A stretch of DNA of 64,000 nucleotides from Rugalucina vietnamica (Eukaryota > Mollusca > Bivalvia > Lucinida > Lucinidae), in assembly GCA_964017185.1 (NCBI GenBank), contig OZ024871.1, forward strand, positions 25,272,488 through 25,336,487. The letters are read 5' to 3'. The translations under genes and the position numbers were made by a program. The notes below the pieces were generated by a model that did no database searches, was not told the origin of the DNA, and worked only from the letters and a program-made list of their open reading frames with translations. Shown one piece after another: positions 55,431 through 64,000 of the stretch (position 1 is its first letter; each line of letters opens with the position of its first letter).

Positions 55431-55584
55431 GCAGCTGGGGCTCTCAACAGGGCAATGTTAGCTGGCCGAGAATGTTATGTATAGAAAGCCTAAATTCTCT
55501 TATTCACAGCGTCAGTTCAGATTTATATTCAGAACATCTAAAGAATGACATGTAAGAATAGTCACCCCATCACAAAATGAAAAG

Positions 55585-56536
55585 GTACAAGTGGGCAAAG
55601 ATCAGGAAAAGGCGTAATCAGAAAAAGATTCCTACTCCAAAAACCGAGGTGGGAAAAACCAAACTAACAATCGGGCACTTATACCATGAAAACATATCGT
55701 AAGCCGAATGAGCAGCTATTTTCCCAATAGGTTGCCACTCAGTTGCCCTAACTTAACTAAAAATATGAAAACATACATAAGGCGCCAATAGCACAAAAAT
55801 ATTTTAAACACCAAGACATAAAACAAAAAGAACCACCACAGAAGTATCGACTTGGAACGATCAGTAACACAAAGTTACTGGCGGGTTTAAATCGATTTTA
55901 CATGGCCATAACCTCACCCTCAGCTTCTGCAGTGGTTCATAACATTTAGTTAGTTCTTCGGTCCTAATAGTGAATCTCTAACTAGTCAATGAATCATCAA
56001 GAACAAACAAATAAATCATGATTAACATCCTGATGAATCAACCAGGACTCACAGATTGAGTAAGCTGCCCGGCGATGGAGATCCCTGGGCGCCGAATAAC
56101 TTACTAACTCCGGGGCAAAAGAAGAACATCAGGTGGACCCCGGTGGGCCAAGCAACAGACAAGAAGCTCCGGCCCCAACCAACTAAAATGAATAGCTTTA
56201 CGTCGGGGCCATCATAGAGTCTGACGCCCGACCCACCGGCGTGCAATTAAAGAAGGCAGCATAGTTATCAACCGTGTTTGGGTTAAAAACTAAGCATGCA
56301 GACTGTCGCATAACATTCAAGTTATAACCTATACGTCTGTAACGTGTTATGATTTTTCTAAACTGAAAAGAAAAATCATTACTTCCAATAAGTTTCTTAA
56401 ATTTGTAAACCAAGTCACCATAAAATTCTGGTTCCGAAAGGCCCTCACTTAAAAGTGTCTTTAACCCAACATTATATTTGGAAATCAATTCATAGTGTCT
56501 ACGATAAAATTTAGAAAAGGTTTTTCGAAGTGCCAT
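55585..56536 (-). mobile_element. 3' part of a Penelope-like element with RT C-terminus
   Basis: A minus-strand copy containing the end of the RT gene (56198-56536) followed by the full tail. The 5' side breaks off at 56536. Confidence 0.85.
56198..56536 (-). pseudogene. RT C-terminal fragment
   Basis: 112 open codons (includes EPEFYGDLVYKFKKLIGSND and RRIGYNLNVMRQSACLVFNP) collinear with the decayed frames at about 1670-1985. It lacks the catalytic RT motifs, being 5'-truncated. The stop lies just after NCTPVGRASDSMMAPT. Confidence 0.8.
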
Positions 56537-56611
56537 GATTTTTAACGGGTGCCATGGAAACCATGCAGTTTTTCATAGTGCAAATGAGTTTAATTAGTTT
56601 TGACCCCATCA

Positions 56612-56866
56612 GGAAAACATGTCCGTGAAAAGTATACCCCCTTGAACCCCACTTTTATATATAAAAATTGGGGTTTGCAGGGGTATACCTATTTTTTCTT
56701 ATTTTTGCTCCAAAACATAGATTGTGGGTACTCGTTAGAACCGCCTCGGCGAGACGGTTCTAACGTGTACCCACAATCTATGTTTTGAGCAAAAATAAGA
56801 CAAATATCAAAAATTTTCTATTGATTTCTTTCCTTAAATCTCTGTATATTGTATGGGCAAGCTTTC
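56612..56866 (-). mobile_element. MITE family 2, copy 4
   Basis: From ACATGTCCGTGAAAAGTATAC to TATTGTATGGGCAAGC, with the central hairpin GTTAGAACCGCC...GGCGAGACGGTTCTAAC. Confidence 0.85.
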
Positions 56867-56924
56867 GTAATACTTGACAAAGGTATAAACATTTAAATGC
56901 CCCCAAAAGGGCATAGATAGCTTA

Positions 56925-57232
56925 AAGGATACAAGTAGGCAAAGATCAGGAAAAGGCGCAATCAGAAAAAGATTCCCACTCCAAAAACCGAGATGGGAAA
57001 AAACCAAACTAACAATCAGGTACTTATACCATGAAACATATCGTAAGCCGAATGAGCAGCTATTTTCCCAATAGGTGGCCACTCAGTTACCTTAACTTAA
57101 CTAAAAATATGAAAACACACATAAGGCGCCAACAGCACAAAAAAAATTTTAAACACCAAGACATAAAACAAAAAGAACCACCACAGAAGTATCGACTTGG
57201 AACGATCAGTAACACAAAGTTACTGGCGGGCT
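56925..57232 (-). repeat. Tail copy of the Penelope-like element
   Basis: A close match to 55585-55890, without the RT part. It is truncated at the GGCGGG before 57232. Confidence 0.85.
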
Positions 57233-57777
57233 TTAACGCATTCGCTTGTCACCTCGGCGATCCTGGTTCAAATCTGGAATAAAGTACATCTTGGAGTAGA
57301 ACACGATGTTTCATGGCACCTGCAGTGGATAACAAATGTTCTGAGAGAAGCTATGTATCCTTTGGTAGCAGCGCAATTACTCCAGAAATCGTTCCTATTC
57401 TTTGATTTTCAGGTAAACCGTTTGAGTTTCTAAGCATTATCAAATATAGTTGTTTTTTTTTACACTTTTCCCGAAGTCATTGGTCTGGGAAGCTTTCTTT
57501 CGCTGATCCATTAAGTTTTGAAGAATATGAAATAATTTTGAACTGATTCCAGTCTGACTGTTACCAATTTGCTAGGTCAGGTTGTGTTTTAAGTACCTGT
57601 TCAAACTTGTCTATCAACACTGCAGGTATGGTTTAGTTTTTATCCCTATAATCGGTTGTGGTTTTGTCAAAAGTTATATTTAGCAGGTGTAGAATCCGTA
57701 TTTGATTCTGTACCTTGGTACGATATATAAATGGCTACGGCTCTAATTGTAAGCATCGAAAAATCATTAGTAATAAA
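57233..57777. other. Unassigned; weak tRNA-like B box
   Basis: GATCCTGGTTCAAATCTGG near 57260 resembles a B box but no A box is convincing. A TTTTCAGGTAAAC at 57406 looks like abutting splice signals; no exon is supported. Confidence 0.3.
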
Positions 57778-57925
57778 TGAGCCACCCCATGGGAAAACCA
57801 ACAATCAGCATAGGTGAAAACAAAGACGCAGATCAGCTTCGCGGTAACTGCGAAGCTGATCAGCGCCTTTGTTTTCGCTACACGGATAGTACAATTCCTC
57901 TTCTACTTAAATCCGAAATTTTTTT
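57778..57925 (+). mobile_element. MITE family 1, 3'-truncated copy
   Basis: Begins TGAGCCACCCCATGGG and keeps the perfect internal hairpin GATCAGCTTCGCGGTAACTG. It breaks off after AAATCCGAAATT, where a retroelement tail follows. Confidence 0.85.
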
Positions 57926-57934
57926 ATATTGGAA

Positions 57935-58085
57935 AAATAGCTGCGCACTCGGCTAACGATATGTTTTCCTGAATTGTAAATTAAGTACCTGATAGTAAAT
58001 TAAGTTTTTTCCCACCTCGGTTTTGGAGTGAGAATTTATTTCTGACTGCGCCTTTTCCTGATCATGGCCTACTTTTACCTTTTAT
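57935..58085 (+). repeat. Tail fragment of the Penelope-like element
   Basis: GGAAAAATAGCTGCGCACTCG through CACCTCGGTTTTGGAGTG to TTTTCCTGATCATGGCCTACT. Confidence 0.75.
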
Positions 58086-59441
58086 ATTTTCAAAAGTTGC
58101 AAAAGAAGTCAGAAAAACAGCCAGCAGGATTTGACGTACCCTAGTTTACAAGCATCACAAGTAATTGCCTAAGATGATGGGTAACTCTTCACTCTATACA
58201 GTAGGCGACGGATATGACGTATATAAAAATGAACAATTGCAAGAGCAAGTTGTGTTTTAGGGGTGCAGCAAACGGTTTTCACCCACTTGTCCTGGGCAAA
58301 AAAGTCAATATAGAGGGGTATGGCTACATTTTGGTCTGTAAATGTGTGTAAAAATATTTTAAAGCAGTATTTGACTTTTATTTCACTCAAGCAGTTGTTA
58401 TTTATGATTTAAATTGATTTTTGTCATGTCACATGACCTTCTGTACTTTTTTATTAGTGCAGAACTAACTTGCTGGATTTTACCCTCAACCCCGGAAATC
58501 AGCTGTTCAAAAATGGCTCTTTTTTGAAGTGGAATTTACTATGATAAGTCAACGGCTGGCAGGTATTCAAATGTGCATAGAAATTAAGCATTAGGGTGTA
58601 TCTACACATGGGTATGCAGTTCATGGCCATTGCATGTGCCAGTGGCATGTCGCACTTCAAGGAAAATGTGTCTTTTGGTGCAAAAATTGCCCTTTTAGTA
58701 AGGGGGGTGGGGTAATGTTTACATTTGCACAGAAATGGTTCCAGTAAGCAGAAACTGTTTCTGTTACTTTAAGATTAATTGCTGGTCTATTTGTAATTGA
58801 CTGTGAGTATATATGAAGGGCTATTAATGTTTTGTCTTGTTGCAAGGGGTAATTTATTGAGTAGCCATCGTAAAAACTTTGGCCGGCCATTGGAAACCGT
58901 GTACTGCCCCCTAGGGCGAAAATGGGGTGTTTTAAGATTTTCGTATCATAAAATGTTCAGAGACAATTGAATTTAAAATCACAATCAAAACACCAGACGG
59001 GACAGAGAGGATAACATTCTGTACAACATGAATGAAGGGCTAGCTAGACACCTGGTTAGTATTAACCAAATACATAGCTGATGAGCACAACAAAGAGGCA
59101 GACAAAATTAATAGATAAAGCACACCAGAAGCGTCTTGTAACGCTCAGGTGGACTTAAATCAATTAAAAGAAGATTTAACAACAAGAATTTGTTCGGTTA
59201 AAACAGAGGCTTCCTAACTTGTTAATACAACTTGAGAATTTTGAAAACGGTCTTTATCGGTGATCCTGCACGCTTTGGAGAAACTCATTCAATGCCTTTC
59301 ACCATTCTTTGTGAAATCAGAATGAAAAAGGAATCTTTCCTCTCGGTGCTGAACTTTGGGAAGAAAAGCACCTATATCGTATGAATTGGCGTTGATTTCT
59401 AATATGGCTGATTTCTAATATGAAGTCAGTATTGTCTGTTG
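58086..59441. other. No gene seen
   Basis: ORFs of 73-77 codons on the minus strand (58169-58390, 58657-58890) show no recognised domain. Confidence 0.3.
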
Positions 59442-60025
59442 TACAGGGTGTCCCAAAAATCGTAGCCGCTACAATTTACCATTTGTTTCATTTTTACAGA
59501 TAACTCAATCAAACTAAGCAAGAATATTTAGATACATATTAATTGCAATTATGTAGTACGCCTAATTTCCGAAATGACCACTATTATTGTAAATGGCCAC
59601 TTTTGGAGTAAGTAAAATTTTACACAACACAAATGATGGTCGTTCATTCCACATTTTGGAATAAAATTTCCATTTTTCACCACATTGTGTCCAATTGTTT
59701 TAATAAACGCTTTTAGTTTCTGATAATTATCGTTACTTGATCCACTTAATAACCTTTTTAAGGTAAAATAAAGGCTTGAAAAAGCTTGAATATTGCATTT
59801 TATTACTGCTTTTTATTTCCAGGAATGAGAGTTGCACGGATAACAAAGACATCACAGATTCGTTATGATGTCACTTGCTAATGAAGCACCAGCTAGCAAA
59901 TTGCATGTCATATTATAAATCAAATATAATAGCACTACCATTGTGTAAAATATCTTGCTTATATCAGTTTTATTAACAAATTTATGCACTTTTTTGTAGC
60001 GGCTACGTTTTTGGGACACCCTGTA
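59442..60025. mobile_element. 584-bp TIR element, copy 2
   Basis: TACAGGGTGTCCC to GGGACACCCTGTA, flanked by TA. The interior matches 22418-23006 in the opposite order. Confidence 0.88.
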
Positions 60026-61104
60026 TATGCTAAGGTTAAGCTAGAAATAAGACAATGTTCGAGTGCTTCAAAAGCTACCGGGCAAGAATAAATCCAAACG
60101 AAGGACTTAGTTTTTCGAGTAAGTTCCGTCAATGGAAAGACTATATCAGTAAATAGGTTGGTGGTTTTTGATTCTAAGTCGTTCATAAATAACAGCAAAT
60201 CTCTTTGGCTAGGTTGCAAAATCTAAAGGGTCGCTGACGAGGCCTAAGTAGCCGAAACCGCAGTATGACCCATTCCCTTAAAGGATCTCAGTTTTTTATA
60301 ATTATTCTGTGATGGTAAAGTGCTTCTTCAATCGTTTTGCAAAACTCTAATACATCGTCTAGGTAGCACAGACACTTTTCTCATGTGAGACCTCATGTGA
60401 GACCTCGAAGGACTAATCATTCTTTAAAACACATACACCAAAAGGGAGCATTTTTATATTGATAAAAACCTTTGTGACAAGAGGAAGCAGTCTTGGGTAC
60501 AATCATGTCTGTAACACGACTGAATGTAAAAATTTTGGACTTTATTATACATATGTGACGGCTAGAACGTTTGGCTCGGTTATATAAACTATAAAAATTA
60601 CATCAAAATGAACTTTATTCAACGTGGCTAAAATACCATAAAGAATGGACGGCGTATTTGCGCACACACTGATTAAAAGTAATGTCTTATACTCCATTTT
60701 CATTAGGCGAACGGCTGAAACCTCTATAGTGGTTCTGGCTCTTGTTTTTACAAATTATCACGTTTAGCAATAAACTTACCTACAAATATATATAATTTGT
60801 TTTGGGCAAAAACTTGATAAATTGTGCAAACCTTTTCACGTTATTTCGCAAAGTTCTTTACATTGGAAAATGTTATCAATAATTCAGCCACAGTGTGCAC
60901 ATGTAAAAATGTGGATTTTAGCTTTAATTCGTCCAAAACTAATAACGATTTTAAAACAAGCCTTTTCATTTTCCCTCGTCAGGGGTTAAACCCCGTATTT
61001 CTACCTTACTTGATTGACTTCCGACACTTCTATACATACGATTCAAGAAGACCAACTTCTGGCGATATGATTGTGCCTCTATGGGAGTGATGAAATTGTT
61101 GAAT
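60026..61104. other. No gene seen
   Basis: An ORF at 60824-61090 (+) has no recognised domain. A short direct duplication, TGTGAGACCTC, occurs at 60384-60405. Confidence 0.3.
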
Positions 61105-61237
61105 GTCCCACAGAGGTGTGACTTCAGCTCTTTTACTTAAAAGATTTAAATAACAAATGTCCAGTCGTAATCCCACAGAGGTGTGACTTCAGGTCTTTTA
61201 CTTAAAAGATTTAAATAACAACTGTCCAGTCGTAATT
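61105..61237 (+). repeat. Tandem duplication of about 67 bp
   Basis: CCCACAGAGGTGTGACTTCA through AAATGTCCAGTCGTAAT occurs twice head-to-tail with very few differences. Confidence 0.9.
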
Positions 61238-61342
61238 TTAATGCTTGGTTTTTTAAGCACAGGAACGTAACGTGCAGCCCATGAAACAGGCTAGAGACCA
61301 TCAAAATCTGATCATAATCGATACCAATCGAGTTCCTGTAAA

Positions 61343-61573
61343 TGAGCCGCCTTGTGGGAAAACCAACAATGTGGTTTCCGAACAGGTCCGACACAGACCG
61401 ACTTACAAGCACAGAAGCAGACTAGAAGCTGGAATTGAAGTTAAGTAGAGGAGGAATTGTACTATCCGAGTAGCGAAAACAAAGGCGCTGATCAGCTTCG
61501 CGGTTACCGCGAAGCTGATCTGCGCCTTTGTTTTCGCATATGCAGATTGTTGGTTTTCTCACGAGGTGGCTCA
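61343..61573 (-). mobile_element. MITE family 1, copy at 61.3 kb
   Basis: TGAGCCGCCTTGTGGG to CCACGAG then GTGGCTCA. A complete internal hairpin is centred at about 61503. Order is inverted relative to the 11401 copy. Confidence 0.88.
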
Positions 61574-61872
61574 AATGTCGCCTAAGGTCACAACCAAGCT
61601 CCTGAAGCAAAAAAAAAGCTGTCATGAGGTATTAACTGCAAAAGAAATGCTCAATGCAAATTGTGTCAGAGAAAAGTGGGAACGACAAACTTTGATTGAA
61701 CCTTAATGGTTAATCCAACAGGTAGCTAACCGTTAACCCGAATAACATAAATGATTTGGATAATGAGGATTCCTATGGTGAAATGTCTGTTTTAGATGAA
61801 TAATATGTTTTACACTATATATCAAGGATATCGCAAGAGTGCAGTATGATTAGTCCAACATTCGCTTCTAAA
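61574..61872. other. No gene seen
   Basis: Nothing recognised. Confidence 0.3.
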
Positions 61873-62525
61873 CGGTGGGTCGGGCGTCAGACTCTATGAT
61901 GGCCCCAACCTAAAGCTATTCATTTTAGTTGGTTGGGGCCGGAGCTTCTTGTCTGTTGCTTGGCCCACCGGGGTCCAACTGATGTTTTTCTTTTGCTCCG
62001 GAGTTAGTAAGTTATTGGGCCCAGGGATCTCCATCGTCGGGCAGCTTACTGAATCTGTGAGTCCTGGTTTTCGATTCATCAGGATGTTTATCTTGATTTA
62101 TTTGTTTGTTCTTGATGATTCATTGACTAGTTAGAGATTCACCACGAGGACCGAAGAACTAGCTAAATGTTATGAACCACTGCAGAAGCTGAGGGTGAGG
62201 TTATGGCCATGTAAAATCGATTTAAGCCCGCCAGTAACTGTGTGTTACTGGTCGTTCCAAGTCGATACTTCTGTGGTGGTTCTTTTTGTTTTATGTCTTG
62301 ATTTTTGTGCTGTTGGCGCCTTATGTGTGTTTTCATATATTAGTTAAGTTAAGGTAACTGAGTTGAATGGCCACCTATTGGGAAAATAACTGCTCATTCG
62401 GCTTACGAAATGTTTTCTTGGTATCAGTACATGATTGTTGTTTTTGTTTTTTCCAACCTCGGTTTTTGGAGTGGGAATCTTTTTCTGATTGCACCTTTTC
62501 CTGATATTTGCCTACTTGTGCCTTT
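61873..62525 (+). mobile_element. 3' end and tail of a Penelope-like element
   Basis: Starts at GGTGGGTCGGGCGTCAG, equivalent to 1970 in the first copy, and runs to TTTGCCTACTTGTGCC. It is 5'-truncated and has no RT domain. Confidence 0.85.
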
Positions 62526-62695
62526 AATTTGGGTAAGGTTGACATAAAAATGACTAGGTTTTGATATTGAATATTTCTGCATGTTTGATCGCGCTTTCAG
62601 TACTCACAGAGTTAGGTGTCACACTAGTGTCAGTTGATTCTTTATGACAAATTGTAAGAACATGTTTAAACGTTACAGTGTAGAATATATTTCAG
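62526..62695. other. No gene seen
   Basis: Ends in AATATATTTCAG, a possible splice acceptor. Confidence 0.3.
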
Positions 62696-62891
62696 TACTT
62701 TAGAATCAATGACCAGCATCATTTTTCAAAAACACCTCTTGGACGTAGGTTGCATCCATGCAATGAACTCATTGACGTACGAGTACGTTGCTTTCCAAAC
62801 GTCCAACCTAGGTGTGTTAACACCATATTGTGCAAAAGTCGGCTCGAATAAAAGATTGTTGTTTGGTGGTATGAAACAAGGAATGATTGCG
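62696..62891 (+). CDS. Candidate exon of an unidentified gene
   Basis: Between ATATTTCAG and GGTATGTATT (GT at 62892) one frame stays open for the full 196 nt, including MTSIIFQKHLLDVG and SNKRLLFGGMKQGMIA. A second frame is also open to a TAA at 62851 and is Cys-containing. I recognise no family and cannot choose between frames. A minus-strand ORF overlaps. It may be the start of a gene to the right, or chance. Confidence 0.25.
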
Positions 62892-63493
62892 GTATGTATT
62901 TAAACTTTGATAATGACAAACGATGATGAAGGGTTTGAGCGATTAGCAAACATAATCAATTTTTGTGTTTCTGGTGGCATGTTTCTTCAATAAAATTTAT
63001 AATTTCTGTCACACGGTAAGTTTTTTTTAACAAACTACTTATGGCAAAAACTGAAGGCATCCTTACTTTGATTTCCCACAAAGTCACGACCCAGACATCC
63101 TAACATTAATGCCTGTAAAATTGAAATAATGGTCAACTTACCGTTCTCCATTTCCCCCTACCTTCGTGAAATGTTGCATCAATCTGTGCCGTAACAAATT
63201 TGGTTCCTTCAACGGCATGCAGGGTGTTTTGACGATTCAAGCTCGAGTCTAGACCTGAACGTGATATTACTGACATGATAAGATGTAAGGAGGAGGGGTG
63301 CAATACAACGGTATAATCTGACTATGGAACCACTCGGTCACATTCACAAATTGTTTGCATTGAACACGATTTGCCGTCAGGGCTATACGTGATTGCTTGC
63401 TTGTTCTTACAATGTTGGGAACAGATTTTACAACGTTTATCTGTAAAAAAACTAAACGCCCAAATCTGTATAAGTCGCAAAAAGTAGCCCATT
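62892..63493. other. No gene seen
   Basis: AT-rich, no repeat shared with the rest of the window recognised. Confidence 0.3.
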
Positions 63494-64000
63494 TTTAGCT
63501 CACCTGAGCCAAAGGCTCACAAGATCAGCTTATAGGATGGCCATGATCCGGCGTCCGTCGTCCACAATTTCAAAGATCTTCTTCTCTGAAACCGCTTGGC
63601 CGATCTAGTTGAAATGTTATGTGGAGCCTCCTTGGGTAGTGGCATTTCAAGTTTGATCGCGAAATCCAGGTCACATGACCAAGATGGCCGCCACGCTCAT
63701 ATATGGTAAAAACCCTTCAAAAATCTTCTTCTCCAGAACCGGTGGGCCGATTTCCACGAAACTTGGTATGAAGCATCGGGGACTTCAGCACATCATAGTT
63801 TGATAAAATGATGACCCTTGGATGTCCTTGACCTATTTTACGGCAAGGTCAAATTTGGAAAGATAGGCTTTTACATGGGAAAAAGTGAAAACTATGGATT
63901 TTTTGAAAACTATTGCAGCCTGAAGCCTGAAAAGTGGTAGATGCAAACAACTAATGGAGTAGATGAAGGTATGTGGTTAATTTAGGTCAAGGTCATCTCT
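63494..64000 (+). mobile_element. GCTCACCTGAGCC element, copy 3, cut by window end
   Basis: Begins TTTTTAGCTCACCTGAGCC, with GCGTCCGTCGTCCACAATTT, CAAAGATCTTCTTCTCTG and GACCTATTTTACGGCAAGGTC. Confidence 0.8.

Noticed and set aside
57406..57416. Exon ending at TTTTCAGGTAAAC
   Set aside because: Acceptor- and donor-like sequences abut, and no supported coding frame leads to or from them.

Overview
This is animal nuclear DNA. It has spliced exons with GT/AG borders, very long introns, AT-rich intergenic sequence and many short inverted-repeat elements. The repeat families (the GCTCACCTGAGCC element, tandem units inside inverted termini, tRNA-headed SINEs) and a TSP1-trypsin fusion fit a lophotrochozoan, most likely a bivalve mollusc. 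That assignment is an inference from repeat style, not from a marker gene.

Host gene. One host gene is well supported and runs on the + strand across most of the window. An exon with two thrombospondin type-1 repeats (12134-12704) joins in frame to a short exon with the zymogen activation site (20384-20517), and then to a terminal exon with the trypsin-like catalytic domain (47549-48232). The 5' exons, including any signal peptide, were not found. The second intron is about 27 kb and is full of insertions.

Main mobile element. A 12.1-kb Ty3/Gypsy-type LTR retrotransposon lies antisense in that intron (24203-36344). Its two 259-bp LTRs look identical, and its gag, pol and third ORF are uninterrupted. 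Pol is in the -1 frame relative to gag, with a heptamer and a 12-bp hairpin at the overlap. The third ORF, where env sits in retroviruses, encodes an N-terminal zinc-finger-like region plus a TatD-family metal-dependent hydrolase with all expected metal ligands. A consensus splice donor in the LTR and an acceptor 5 nt before the TatD ATG suggest expression from an env-like spliced RNA. I consider this gag-pol-TatD element the most interesting system here.

Other repeats. The left edge (1-2640) is a broken retroelement with a Penelope-like reverse transcriptase; its 3' end and tail recur at least a dozen times, clustered at 48.4-50.1, 55.6-57.2 and 61.9-62.5 kb. There are also several non-autonomous inverted-repeat families. 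One element (42556-43815) is packed with about 44 copies of the palindrome AGATATCT between perfect 25-bp termini. A smaller one (50675-50910) has the same plan with an ATATCCC motif. Others are a 2.6-kb inverted repeat built from tandem units (52.8-55.4 kb), a 3.6-kb fold-back with exon-like pieces (13.6-17.2 kb), and a two-copy element carrying a promoter-like segment with a short first-exon-like ORF and splice donor (18825-19250, 51125-51549).

All coordinates and repeat counts were read by eye. No search, folding or alignment program was run.
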